Assembly: GCA_964540965.1 (NCBI GenBank)
Contig: CAZIOT010000012.1
Location: forward strand, 62,001-126,000
Reading direction: 5' to 3'
Source of the DNA: JADYZU01 sp964540965
GTDB taxonomy: Bacteria > Pseudomonadota > Alphaproteobacteria > Rhodobacterales > Rhodobacteraceae
Length of the DNA stretch: 64,000 bases
Positions 1-8,639 of the stretch are shown piece after piece; the first letter of the stretch is position 1, and every line of letters starts with the position of its first letter. The notes beneath the pieces were generated by a model. The model worked only from the letters and a program-made list of their open reading frames with translations, ran no database searches and was not told the origin of the DNA. Both the position numbers and the translations under genes were made by a program.

Positions 1-1512
1 ACGCTGGGCAACCACGAATTCAACTATGGCCTTGGTCTTGTTGAAAAGATCCGGGGCGAAGCGGCGTTCCCCCTCGTCCTTGCCAACCTGGCCGAAGGGG
101 CCGCGCCGGTGCGGCCCTGGGCGGTGCTGGACCGGGTGCTGACCGATACCGCCGGCCGCGACTGGCCGCTCAAGGTCGGGGTCATCGGCTTTGCCCCGCC
201 GCAGATCGCCCTGTGGGAACGCCTGCGCCTGACCGGGCGCATCGCGACCGAGGATATCGTGCAGTCCGCCCGCAGGCACCTGCCGGACCTGCGCGCCGCC
301 GGGGCCGAGATCGTGGTGGCGCTGTGCCATTCCGGCATCGGCGCCGCCGACCATGCCGAGGGGATGGAGAATGCCGCCCTGCCGCTGTCGGCGGTCGAGG
401 GGATCGACATCCTTGTTCTGGGCCATACCCACGGCATCTTTCCGACCGGCGGCCTGCCGGTCGGCGGGGGGGTCGATCCGGTCGTCGGCACGCTGAACGG
501 CAAGCCGGCGGTGATGGCCGGCGCCTATGGATCGCATCTTGGGCTGATCGACCTGCTCATGGACCGGCACGAAGACCAGTGGCGCATCGCCGGCCATGCC
601 GTGGCCGCGCTGCCCGCCAGCGGCCAGGTCGCCGGTGCCGGCCCCCCGCCCGCGGATGCCGAGATCGCGCGCATCACCGCCCCGGCCCATGCCCGCGTCC
701 TTGACCTGATCCGCCGGCCCATCGGCCGCACCGACCTGCCGCTGACCAGCCATTTCTCGCTTGTCGCCCCCGACGCCAGCCTTGCCGTCGTCGCCGCCGC
801 GCAGCGCGATTATGCCGCAAGCCTGCTTGCCGGCTCGCCCGAGGCGCGGTTGCCGCTTCTGTCGGCAGTGGCGCCGTTCCGCGCCGGCGGCCGCGGCGGG
901 CCCGAGGGCTATATCGACATTCCCGCCGGTCCGCTGTCGATGCGCCACGCGGCCGAGCTTTACGTCTATCCCAACACGATCTGCGTCATCGCCGTGACCG
1001 GCGCCATGGTCGCGGGCTGGCTTGAGCGGTCGTCGGGCCAGTTCAACACGCTGCAACCCGGCATGACGGATCAGCCGCTGATCGACCCGACCTTCCCCAG
1101 CTACAATTTCGACCTGCTCGACGGTCTGACCTGGGTGATCGACCCGGTGGTGCCGGCGGGCGCAGGGCGGGTGTCCGGCATCCGCTGGCAGGGCCGGCCT
1201 TTGGCCGCCGATGCCACGGTCGCGGTGGTGACCAACAGCTACCGCGCCGGCGGCGGCGGCGGGTTCGAGGCGCTGGCCGGCGCGCAGGTGCTGCACGCGC
1301 CGGGGCGGCCGACACGGGATGTGGTGGTCGATTACCTGCACCGCCGCCGGCCCGGGCCGCCGTCGCCGTCCTGGCGCTTTGCCCCGCACCCCGGCACCGC
1401 CGCCTGGTTCGACAGCGGCCCGCGCGCGCGGCAAGACACGGTGCCGGCGCTGGCGCTGGATGATCTGGGGGTGATGGCGGACGGATTCCGGCGGTTCCGG
1501 TTGCATCTATAG
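1..1512 (+). CDS. 5'-nucleotidase / 2',3'-cyclic phosphodiesterase family protein (5' end missing)
   Basis: The reading frame is already open at base 1, so the N-terminus lies outside the window; 503 codons remain. The first visible residues, LGNHEFNYG, are the metal-binding GNHE motif of the calcineurin-like metallophosphoesterase domain, and HTHG near residue 142 of the visible part is the later metal-binding His motif. The C-terminal half is a 5'-nucleotidase C-terminal domain, with the substrate-binding stretch NSYRAGGGGGF near residue 411. Members of this family (CpdB, UshA, YfkN type) hydrolyse nucleotides or 2',3'-cyclic nucleotides outside the cytoplasm. The missing N-terminus would show whether a signal peptide is present. 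CpdB is the closer type judging by the order of motifs, but UshA-like activity cannot be excluded. Confidence 0.88.
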   Translation, partial: TLGNHEFNYGLGLVEKIRGEAAFPLVLANLAEGAAPVRPWAVLDRVLTDTAGRDWPLKVGVIGFAPPQIALWERLRLTGRIATEDIVQSARRHLPDLRAAGAEIVVALCHSGIGAADHAEGMENAALPLSAVEGIDILVLGHTHGIFPTGGLPVGGGVDPVVGTLNGKPAVMAGAYGSHLGLIDLLMDRHEDQWRIAGHAVAALPASGQVAGAGPPPADAEIARITAPAHARVLDLIRRPIGRTDLPLTSHFSLVAPDASLAVVAAAQRDYAASLLAGSPEARLPLLSAVAPFRAGGRGGPEGYIDIPAGPLSMRHAAELYVYPNTICVIAVTGAMVAGWLERSSGQFNTLQPGMTDQPLIDPTFPSYNFDLLDGLTWVIDPVVPAGAGRVSGIRWQGRPLAADATVAVVTNSYRAGGGGGFEALAGAQVLHAPGRPTRDVVVDYLHRRRPGPPSPSWRFAPHPGTAAWFDSGPRARQDTVPALALDDLGVMADGFRRFRLHL

Positions 1513-1533
1513 CGCGGGCATCTGCGGGCACGA

Positions 1534-1555
1534 AACCTTCCCCGCGGGGAAGGTT
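1534..1555. terminator. Perfect 22-bp palindrome downstream of the nucleotidase gene
   Basis: The sequence AACCTTCCCCGCGGGGAAGG plus TT reads the same on both strands and lies 21 bases after the TAG stop. It would form a strong hairpin in RNA. No T-run follows, so intrinsic termination is possible but not certain. Confidence 0.45.
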
Positions 1556-1638
1556 ACTGCCTTTCCAGAAGGTCAACGGCGCGCGCAGTTTGCAATTGCA
1601 GGCACGGATCGCCGGATCCTTGCGGGGGACAGGGCTGC

Positions 1639-1664
1639 GTAAGGTGGGCGATTGCCCACCCTAC
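1639..1664. repeat. Dispersed palindromic element, short form (GTA-GGTGGGC-N4-GCCCACC-CTAC)
   Basis: Imperfect palindrome of 26 bp between the nucleotidase and HAD genes. Its GGTGGGC and GCCCACC arms match the elements at 28072-28181, 29025-29092 and 59801-59822. It is a REP-like intergenic repeat by position and structure. Confidence 0.6.
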
Positions 1665-1720
1665 CTCTGGTCCCCGTCCCCCAATCGTTGCATAGGGTCT
1701 GCAACCCGCAGGAGATGCCC

Positions 1721-2386
1721 ATGACCCGCCGCCCCGCCGCCGCGATATTCGACCTCGACGGCACGCTGATCGACACCGAGGCCCTGTTCAACGAGGCCGG
1801 AGTCGAGGCTTGCGCCGCCCTTGGCCTGACCGTGCCGCTCGCCTTTTTCGAGACTTTGGCCGGCATCCATGACGAGGAACGCGTGCGCCTGATCGAGGCG
1901 CAGGTGGGCCGGCCGATGAACGCGCGGGCGTTCTTTGCCGAATGGGACCGGCGCGGATCGGAACGGATGGCGCGCGGCCTGCCGGTCAAGCCGGGGGCGG
2001 TGGCGCTGCTGACGCATCTGCAGGCCGAAGGTCTGCCGCTGGCGCTGGCCACCTCGTCGCGCCGCGGGCCGGCGCATGAAAAGCTGACGCTGTCGGGGCT
2101 TGGCCGCTTCTTCGATTCCGTCATCACCTTTGACGACGTGGCCGCTGCGAAACCCGCGCCCGACCCCTATCTGGCCGCCGCCACCGCGCTGGGCCAGAAA
2201 CCCGGCGACTGCGTCGCCTTCGAGGATTCGGAACCCGGCGCCACCTCGGCCTTTGCCGCCGGCTGCATCGTGGTGCAGATCCCCGACATCCACCCGGCGC
2301 TGGGCACCCATGCCCATTTCATCGCCCCCTCGCTGATCGAGGGGGCGCGGATGGCCGGGCTGATCGACGGGACGCCGGTCGGCTGA
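1721..2386 (+). CDS. HAD-superfamily hydrolase, beta-phosphoglucomutase-like
   Basis: A 221-residue cytoplasmic phosphatase or phosphomutase. Motif I is FDLDGT at residues 10-15 (nucleophile Asp11, acid/base Asp13). Motif II is the Ser/Thr of LATSSR, motif III the Lys of AAKPAPDP, and motif IV the acidic FEDSEPG. A helical cap lies between motifs I and II, as in subfamily IA enzymes such as beta-phosphoglucomutase and sugar-phosphate phosphatases. The start at 1721 is preferred over the in-frame ATG at 1715 because GGAG sits 6 bases upstream of it. It is followed after 56 bases by the denD-like gene on the same strand, so a shared sugar-acid role is plausible, but the substrate cannot be read from sequence. 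Confidence 0.85.
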   Translation: MTRRPAAAIFDLDGTLIDTEALFNEAGVEACAALGLTVPLAFFETLAGIHDEERVRLIEAQVGRPMNARAFFAEWDRRGSERMARGLPVKPGAVALLTHLQAEGLPLALATSSRRGPAHEKLTLSGLGRFFDSVITFDDVAAAKPAPDPYLAAATALGQKPGDCVAFEDSEPGATSAFAAGCIVVQIPDIHPALGTHAHFIAPSLIEGARMAGLIDGTPVG

Positions 2387-2442
2387 CCCCTTTCCTCTGT
2401 CGCGGGGGCGTGGCCATATGGACCCCGGACAAGGGGGGCAGG

Positions 2443-3417
2443 ATGCGGATTCTCATCACCGGGGCGGCGGGCATGATCGGGCAGAAGCTGGCCCGCCGGC
2501 TGATTGCCGACATGGCACTGGGCGGCTGGCCGATCAGCGGGCTGGTGCTGCATGACGTGACCCCGGCGCCGGTTCCGCCGTCTTCGGTGCCGCTGACGGT
2601 CATCGCCGGCGATCTTGCCGCGCCCGATACCGCCGCGATGCTGATGGCGGACCGGCCGGATGTGATCTTTCACCTTGCCGGGGTCGTCTCGGGCACGGCC
2701 GAGGCCAATCTCGAGCTTGGCTATGCCGTCAACCTGCACGGCAACATCGCCCTGTTCGAGGCGATCCGCCGCGCCGGCCACCGGCCGCGGGTCGTCTTCA
2801 CCTCGACCGCGGCGGTGTTCGGCGGGGCGGTGCCCGATCCGGTCCCGGATGATTTCGCGCCGACGCCGATGTCGTCCTATGGCACGCAAAAGCTGATGGC
2901 CGAACTGATGCTTTCGGATTATTCACGCCGCGGATTTCTGGACGGCGTGGGCCTGCGCCTGCCGACGATCTGCGTGCGGCCGGGGCGGCCGAACGGCGCG
3001 GCCTCGGGGTTCTTTTCCGGCATCATCCGTGAACCGCTGGCCGGCCTGCCGGCGGTGCTGCCGGTGCCGCGCGATTGGGTGCATTCACATGCCAGCCCGC
3101 GCGCGGCGGTCGGATTCCTGATCCATGCGGCAACGATGGACACGGCGCCGCTGGGCGCGCGGCGCAACCTGATCCTGCCGGGGGTGGCGGTGTCGGTCGG
3201 CGACCAGATCGCCGCGCTGGAACGGGTGGCGGGGCCGCAGGCGGTGGCGCTGATCCGCGAGGAACCGGACGAGGCGGTCTGGGCCATCGTCCGCACCTGG
3301 CCGCAACGATACGAGGCGCGGCGCGCCCGCGACCTGGGGTTTCAGGCCGATGCCGATTTCGACGCGATCATCCGCGTCCATATCGAGGACGAACTGGGCG
3401 GCAGGCTGCCCGGCTGA
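2443..3417 (+). CDS. denD: D-erythronate dehydrogenase-like NAD-dependent epimerase/dehydratase
   Basis: A 324-residue Rossmann-fold enzyme of the extended SDR family. GAAGMIG at residues 7-13 is the dinucleotide-binding loop, YGTQK is the catalytic Tyr-x-x-x-Lys, and LPTICVRPGRPNGAASGF followed by REPLAGLPAVLPVPRDW is the substrate region characteristic of DenD (D-erythronate to 2-oxo-tetronate). The ATG at 2443 follows a GGGGGGCAGG ribosome-binding site; an upstream in-frame GTG at 2410 is rejected. The usual partners OtnK, OtnC and OtnI are not seen, so the pathway assignment rests on this gene alone. The gene ends 9 bases before the convergent DD-peptidase gene. Confidence 0.78.
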   Translation: MRILITGAAGMIGQKLARRLIADMALGGWPISGLVLHDVTPAPVPPSSVPLTVIAGDLAAPDTAAMLMADRPDVIFHLAGVVSGTAEANLELGYAVNLHGNIALFEAIRRAGHRPRVVFTSTAAVFGGAVPDPVPDDFAPTPMSSYGTQKLMAELMLSDYSRRGFLDGVGLRLPTICVRPGRPNGAASGFFSGIIREPLAGLPAVLPVPRDWVHSHASPRAAVGFLIHAATMDTAPLGARRNLILPGVAVSVGDQIAALERVAGPQAVALIREEPDEAVWAIVRTWPQRYEARRARDLGFQADADFDAIIRVHIEDELGGRLPG

Positions 3418-3426
3418 ACCGGCGGC

Positions 3427-5043
3427 CTATTCCACGCCCATGGTGATGCAGGAAATTCCCCGCGCCTGAAGCCGGCGGCAGGCAAGGTCGGCGGCATCCT
3501 GGGTCAGGCCGACGATATTGGCGTCAAAGCCGCGGCTTTGCCGCACGATGCGGCGCACGCCGCCGTCCAGCACCCCGGCCTCGGCCACGGCGACCTGGAT
3601 CAGCACGCGGTCGGCCTCGGACTGGGAATTGTATTGCCCGACATTGATCCCCCACAACCGCCCGTTCGAGGTCGACATGCGGGTGACAATCTCGGCCTCG
3701 GCCACCTGCGCCTCGGTCTGCGCCAGGTCGGCCGACGTCAGGATGATCTCTGCCGGGCGCGACGGCGGCGCGATGTCCAGAACCTCGGGCGCAGTGATCG
3801 CCGGCGCGGCGGCAAGGGCCAGGTCCGCATCGGCGGGGGCAAGGTCGGCGGCCACCGCGGCGACGGTTTCAACATTCGTCACCTCGGACAGCGGCAATGC
3901 CGGGGCCTCGGTCGTCTCGGCCGCCGACAGATCCTGTCCGGGCGGCAGGCCCAAAGCCTCGGCCAGCGCCGCATTCACCGCCTCGTCCACCGCCTGTTCC
4001 ACGGCGGCATCGACGGCAGAGGCGACGGCATCGGCCGGTGCCGACGGCCGCGCCGCGGGTCTGAGCGCCACCAGCACCTGCCCGGTGACACGGATTGTGC
4101 GCGCCGCGGGCACCTGCGCCCCCGGTGCGGCATTGGTGTTCGCCGACACGATGGCCGCCACGGCCTCGGCCTCGCCGGGGTCGGCGACGGTGCCCATGTC
4201 CGGCGCGCGGATCGTGGCATTGGCGGGGGCGGCGGCAAAGCCCATGTCCAGAAGCTCGGCAATGCGGGCATTGCGGTTCGCGGTCGAGGTGCCGCCGAAC
4301 ACGGTGGCGATGATCCGCACGCCGTCACGCTCGGCGCTGGCGACAAGGTTATAGCCGGCGGCGACGGTATAGCCGGTCTTGATCCCGTCGGCGCCACGAT
4401 AGGAATCAAGGAAGCGCGAATTGGTGTTGGTCACCTGCGCGATGCCGGCATCGGCATGGCGGCGCGAGAACAGGTTATAATACTGCGGAAAGTCATAGAC
4501 GATATGCCGCCCCAGCACCGACATGTCGCGGGCGGTGGAATAATGCCCCTCTTCCGTCAGGCCGTTCATGTTGATGAAATGGGTGTTGTTCATCCCCATG
4601 GCGCGGGCGGTGGCATTCATCCGCTCGGCAAAGGCCTGTTCCGAGCCGGAAATGGCGATGCCGATGGCGGTGGCCGCGTCATTGGCGGATTTCACCGCCG
4701 CCGCGCGCAGAAGATAACGCAGCGCGATGGTCTGGCCGGTCTGCAGGCCAAGGCGCGAGGGCGGCTCGGCCGCCGCTTCGGCCGTGATGCGGACCTGGGT
4801 GTCCAGCGTGATCTCGCCACGCTGGATCGCCACGAAGGCGACATAGAGCGTCATCATCTTGGTCAGCGAGGCCGGATGCAGCGGCGTGTCGGCATTGCGG
4901 GAATGGATCACCTCGCCGGTGCGGGCATCCATCACCAGCGCCGCATAGGGCGCCGCGATGGCAAAGACCGGGGCGATGACGCCGATCAGCACAACAAACA
5001 GGGAAAGCAGCCCCGAGCGGGCCCTCTGTCCGATACGACGCAT
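3427..5043 (-). CDS. D-alanyl-D-alanine carboxypeptidase (peptidase S11) with C-terminal SPOR domain
   Basis: A 538-residue penicillin-binding protein. The N-terminal hydrophobic segment (about residues 12-31) is a signal sequence. The three active-site motifs are intact: SLTK at 59-62 (Ser59 nucleophile), SAN at 119-121 and KTG at 222-224. A long Ala/Pro/acidic linker (about 280-450) leads to a C-terminal SPOR-type domain, which binds denuded glycan strands at the division site. The enzyme trims the terminal D-Ala of peptidoglycan stem peptides in the periplasm. DacA/DacF-type enzymes with SPOR tails are common in Rhodobacterales. It is transcribed from its own 5' region at about 5044-5317, where no distinctive site is seen. 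Confidence 0.93.
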   Translation of the reverse strand: MRRIGQRARSGLLSLFVVLIGVIAPVFAIAAPYAALVMDARTGEVIHSRNADTPLHPASLTKMMTLYVAFVAIQRGEITLDTQVRITAEAAAEPPSRLGLQTGQTIALRYLLRAAAVKSANDAATAIGIAISGSEQAFAERMNATARAMGMNNTHFINMNGLTEEGHYSTARDMSVLGRHIVYDFPQYYNLFSRRHADAGIAQVTNTNSRFLDSYRGADGIKTGYTVAAGYNLVASAERDGVRIIATVFGGTSTANRNARIAELLDMGFAAAPANATIRAPDMGTVADPGEAEAVAAIVSANTNAAPGAQVPAARTIRVTGQVLVALRPAARPSAPADAVASAVDAAVEQAVDEAVNAALAEALGLPPGQDLSAAETTEAPALPLSEVTNVETVAAVAADLAPADADLALAAAPAITAPEVLDIAPPSRPAEIILTSADLAQTEAQVAEAEIVTRMSTSNGRLWGINVGQYNSQSEADRVLIQVAVAEAGVLDGGVRRIVRQSRGFDANIVGLTQDAADLACRRLQARGISCITMGVE

Positions 5044-5317
5044 GTCGCCTGCCTTTCACTGCCTCTCGGGTGACGGTCCATGCCGGCACCTCGTGATTTG
5101 TGCAGAAGGCTAGCACGGCAATGCGGCGGCAAAAAGGCAGAAAATCAACGGTTTCGCTGACTGTGTTCAGGCGGGCATAGCATATCTAGTGGTGCCCGCG
5201 GCCCTGCACCCCAGATGCACGAAACCTGCACGAATGGATCGGCGGGGTTGTGCGGGGGTTGCAGAATCCCGCCGGGATTGGGGCGGATCGTTGCCACGGA
5301 TCGGGCACAAGGATCGC

Positions 5318-5983
5318 CTACCCCTGCCCGTCCCGCAGCGCGCGATATTCCTGTTCGTCCATCGTCGCCGCCAGATTGCGCCGCAGCATGAGGAATGCAT
5401 CGCGATAGGCGCGTTCCAGAAACCCGGTCGAGGCGATGAGCACGCGCTTGCCGTCGGCGTCGATCCGGGGATCGGTCTTGCGCACAAGAAGGCCGCCGTG
5501 GCGCAGATCCTCGATCAGCTTTTCGGTGGTCTTGGGCGACATCGTGTCGATCAGCAGATGGCCCCATTCGTAGATCGCGAACACCGGCAGGCCCAGGGCG
5601 CGGATCGTGTCGCACACCGCCTGCCGGCGGCGGGGGCCGAACAGGGCGCGCTGGAATTCCTTCTCGCTTCCGCCAAAATCGGGGGATTCGAGCAGCCCCT
5701 GGATCCGCGCGTTGTGACCGTCGATGAAGGCGGCGATGCCGGGGGCGTCCTGACAGTCGAGCGCCTCGAGAAAGAACAGGAACTGGGTGAAATGCAGCAG
5801 GAAATCGTGGCCGTTGGCGCTGGTCACGGTTTCAAAATCGGTCAGCGGCGCCTTGCGGGCCAGCTCGGCGCGGACGGCGTCAAGGAACCAGTCCTCGGAC
5901 CGCAACGCGGCCTCGACGGTCAGGAAGGCGCGATGGACATCGGCCTGACTGGCGGGGCTGTTCGCCCCGGACCTTTGCACCAT
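5318..5983 (-). CDS. Winged-helix (MarR-like) protein at the 3' end of the Tad-like block
   Basis: A 221-residue soluble protein starting at ATG 5983 (MVQRSG). The C-terminal half has the layout of a MarR-type winged helix: a helix-turn-helix stretch around SPKTTEKLIEDLRHGG, a wing with DPRIDADGKR, then a long helix. The N-terminal half is helical and not recognised. No membrane segment is seen. It lies 68 bases after the prepilin peptidase gene, so it is probably the last gene of the long minus-strand block, though it could have its own promoter. A regulatory role is inferred from fold resemblance only; the family is not one I can name precisely. Confidence 0.55.
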   Translation of the reverse strand: MVQRSGANSPASQADVHRAFLTVEAALRSEDWFLDAVRAELARKAPLTDFETVTSANGHDFLLHFTQFLFFLEALDCQDAPGIAAFIDGHNARIQGLLESPDFGGSEKEFQRALFGPRRRQAVCDTIRALGLPVFAIYEWGHLLIDTMSPKTTEKLIEDLRHGGLLVRKTDPRIDADGKRVLIASTGFLERAYRDAFLMLRRNLAATMDEQEYRALRDGQG

Positions 5984-6051
5984 GGCTGTCGCCGCCCTGC
6001 CGTTTCGCCCGGCAAAGACTAGCGGCAGGGCCGCCGGCGGTAAAGCCGCCG

Positions 6052-6660
6052 TCACGGGGCAGAAAACCACATCAACGCAAGGGCGATGGCATAGGACGGC
6101 GCAAAGGGCACCCCGGCCAGCCGGTCGCGCGGCAGCAATCCGGCCATGGCAAGCGCCCACAGGACCAGCCAGTGCAGCCACAAGAGCACGCCGCAGATCA
6201 GGGCAAGCTCGATCAGCACCAGCGGCCCGGTCCAGATCAGCCCGCCCGCGACCAGAAGGAAATCGCCGGCGCCGACCGGGGCGGACGGGGCAAAGCGGTC
6301 GATGGCCAGCCCGCACAAGGCCAGTGCCAGCGCCGCCAGCGCCAGCGGCCAGACCGGGCCGCCCGACAGCGCCAGCCGCGCCAGTCCGCCGGCGGCAAGG
6401 GCAAGCGTCAGCAGGTCGGGGATCTCGCGCGTGGCCGCGTCGGTCAGGGCGATCGCGACCAGCGGCACCAGCAGAAGGGCGGTCCAGATCAGGAACGCCG
6501 CCGTTGGGGCCTCTGGTCCCACGGCCAGCGCCAGCGCCGCGGCGGTCAGCGCGGCACCGGCCTGCACCATCCGCGGCACCGGGGCAAAGGCCATGGCCAG
6601 CATGGCCCCCGCCCCGGCCGCGGCCAGCGCCACTCCGGCCAGCGCCAGCGATCCGGGCAC
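6052..6660 (-). CDS. Prepilin peptidase, A24 family (TadV/CpaA-like)
   Basis: A 202-residue polytopic membrane protein consisting only of the A24 aspartic peptidase domain, without the N-terminal methylase domain of PilD. The two catalytic aspartates are Asp74 in TDAATREIPD and Asp133 in GAGD, and the C-terminal VPFAPSYAIAL matches the conserved end of this family. It cleaves prepilin leaders on the cytoplasmic side of the inner membrane. The start is GTG at 6660, 3 bases after the stop of the caspase-like gene, so translation is likely coupled. Likely substrates in the same locus are the two TadE-like proteins, which carry G|xxxxE sites. Confidence 0.88.
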   Translation of the reverse strand: MPGSLALAGVALAAAGAGAMLAMAFAPVPRMVQAGAALTAAALALAVGPEAPTAAFLIWTALLLVPLVAIALTDAATREIPDLLTLALAAGGLARLALSGGPVWPLALAALALALCGLAIDRFAPSAPVGAGDFLLVAGGLIWTGPLVLIELALICGVLLWLHWLVLWALAMAGLLPRDRLAGVPFAPSYAIALALMWFSAP

Positions 6661-6663
6661 CGC

Positions 6664-8634
6664 CTATTGCCCGCGCGAATGGAAGGGGAACACCGCGACC
6701 CGCGGCGCCGCCCCCTCCAGATCGGCCATCTGCAACGCCTCCCACAGGCTGCGGGCGTCCCACAGCCGTTCGGGATCGGCCAGAAGCAGCGCCAGCGCGT
6801 CCGAGGGCGCTTCGGTCTCGACCGCGACAAGGAAATCCGACCCGAAGGGGGCGCCGACCTGCGTTGTCAGGTCCAGCGTGGCGCCCGGCGGCAGGGTCGC
6901 GGGGTCGTTCAGGCCCAGCGCCGGGGCATTGAGCGGATAGATCGGCACCAGAGCGCCATCGGGCGACAGGCTGAACAGCGCCAGATGCGGCGTCTGCCGG
7001 CCCTCGACCCGCACGGTCAGCAGGTCGCCGTCGCGATAGGTGCCATCGCCTTCGGCAAAGCTGACGGCAAGGCTTTGCATCCGGCCCGGCCGCATCAGTT
7101 CGGCGGCGATCCGGGCATTGTCGACCGCCTTTTGCAGCGCAGCAGCATCCCCGCCGGGCAGGGTGGTGAACAGATCGCCAACCATGGTGCGGATCTCGCC
7201 CGTGGCCGGGTCGAGCACGAGATCGGCCGGGACGCCTGCGGGCAGAAGGGTGGCACCCTCGGGCGAGGCCAGCCCGGCAGGGGCGGCAAGGGTGACGGGC
7301 GGCAGATCGGCGAAGGCAGTGAGGAAGGGATCGGCATCGTCGGTCTCGGCCACATCGACCGGGGTGTCGTCGGCGGTGGTATCCGTGCTGTCATCGTCGG
7401 CCGGGCCGGGATCCGGCACATCGTCGGTCTCGGTCACGTCGACCGGGATCTTGTCGCCGGCAGTCTCTGCGCCGTCTTCGCCGGTGTCGGGGTCCGGAGT
7501 ATCGTCGTTCTCGGCAACCTCTACCGGAATGTCGTCGTCGGTCTCTGCGCTGTCACCATCGCCCGGACCGGGGTCCGGCACTTCGTCAGTCCCGGCGACC
7601 TCGACCGGAATGTCGTCCGGGGTCTCGGGCATGTCATCAACGGCCGGGCCGGGGTCTGGCATGGCGTCGGGTGCCGGCAGCTCGACCGGGGTTTCGCCAT
7701 CGGGAATCGCGGGGGCGTCGTCCCCGGTGCCGGGGCCCGCCGGCACGTCCGACAGATCCGCCAGCACCACCGGCGGGGCGCCGGCGCCGAAGGCCAGCAG
7801 CACGGCGGCATCGGCCTCGATCTGCGGGCGTTGCAGCCCGCGCGAGATGTCGCGGACCTGCGTGCGGACAAAGCCCTCAAGCTCCCGGGCCGAGACCACG
7901 CCATCGCCGTCGCCATCGGCGCCGCCGCGCAGGCCGGCGGCAAAGGCCCAGGACAGGGCGCCGCGCGGGGCGCCGTCGATCAGGAATTCCGGCACCTGTT
8001 CGGCATCAGGCACCGCACCCATGTACAGCGCCAGCGCGCCGAACTCGGCCCCCTCGGCCGGGGGTGGCGGCAGGGGCGGCAGCGGATCGTCGGCCAACGT
8101 GCCGTCGGTGCGATAATAGCGGTAACCCAGCACCGGCATGATTTCGCGCGAGACCGTGCCGGAATGGCAGGAATCCGACACCAGGATCACCTGCACCGCC
8201 GGGTTGAGGCCGATCAGCGCCGCGATCTCGTTGTCGCGGATGCGCTCGCCCGCCGCCTCGCCAAAGGGCGAAAAGCCGGCAAGAAGCCAGTTCTCGTCGC
8301 GGCCGTCCACCTCTTCGCCGGCTATCGCCTCGGCCTCGTTCGAGCCATGGCCGGCATAGGTGACGATCAGCCGGTCGCCGGGCTGCGCCTGTTCGGCCAG
8401 CCTGGTCCATTCGGCGATGATCGCCTCGCGGCTGGCGTCGTGGTCGGTGAGCAGCACGGTCTGCGCGCCGATGCCGGTCAGGGCATCGGCGATGTCGCGG
8501 GCATCGTTCACCGCCCCCGACAGACCGGGGATGCTGTCATAGCTGTCGACGCCGATCACCAGCGCATAGGTGGTCTGGGCCAGGGCCGGACCGGCAAGGC
8601 AGGTGGCCAGCAGCAGGGCGGCAAGACGGTGCAT
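6664..8634 (-). CDS. Caspase-like (peptidase C14/metacaspase) secreted protein with acidic repeats and DUF4384-like end
   Basis: A 656-residue protein with an N-terminal signal peptide (about residues 1-20, ending ALAQ). The p20-like caspase domain spans roughly 21-270, with the catalytic dyad intact: His96 in YAGHGS and Cys156 in SDSCHSG. A Ca-binding-like DGDGDGVVSARE follows. Residues about 290-440 are acidic imperfect repeats built from PDPGPxDDDSxET and PVEVAETDD. The C-terminal part resembles DUF4384, with LTVRVEGRQ and a LVPIYPLN segment. It is probably exported to the periplasm and cleaves after Arg or Lys if it behaves like known metacaspases. It lies 5 bases downstream of the OmpA gene in a coupled series. 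Confidence 0.82.
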   Translation of the reverse strand: MHRLAALLLATCLAGPALAQTTYALVIGVDSYDSIPGLSGAVNDARDIADALTGIGAQTVLLTDHDASREAIIAEWTRLAEQAQPGDRLIVTYAGHGSNEAEAIAGEEVDGRDENWLLAGFSPFGEAAGERIRDNEIAALIGLNPAVQVILVSDSCHSGTVSREIMPVLGYRYYRTDGTLADDPLPPLPPPPAEGAEFGALALYMGAVPDAEQVPEFLIDGAPRGALSWAFAAGLRGGADGDGDGVVSARELEGFVRTQVRDISRGLQRPQIEADAAVLLAFGAGAPPVVLADLSDVPAGPGTGDDAPAIPDGETPVELPAPDAMPDPGPAVDDMPETPDDIPVEVAGTDEVPDPGPGDGDSAETDDDIPVEVAENDDTPDPDTGEDGAETAGDKIPVDVTETDDVPDPGPADDDSTDTTADDTPVDVAETDDADPFLTAFADLPPVTLAAPAGLASPEGATLLPAGVPADLVLDPATGEIRTMVGDLFTTLPGGDAAALQKAVDNARIAAELMRPGRMQSLAVSFAEGDGTYRDGDLLTVRVEGRQTPHLALFSLSPDGALVPIYPLNAPALGLNDPATLPPGATLDLTTQVGAPFGSDFLVAVETEAPSDALALLLADPERLWDARSLWEALQMADLEGAAPRVAVFPFHSRGQ

Positions 8635-8639
8635 CGGTG

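Noticed and set aside
5984..6763. Extension of the winged-helix protein frame upstream to 6763
   Set aside because: It overlaps the prepilin peptidase gene completely and translates to low-complexity Gly/Arg/Ala sequence.
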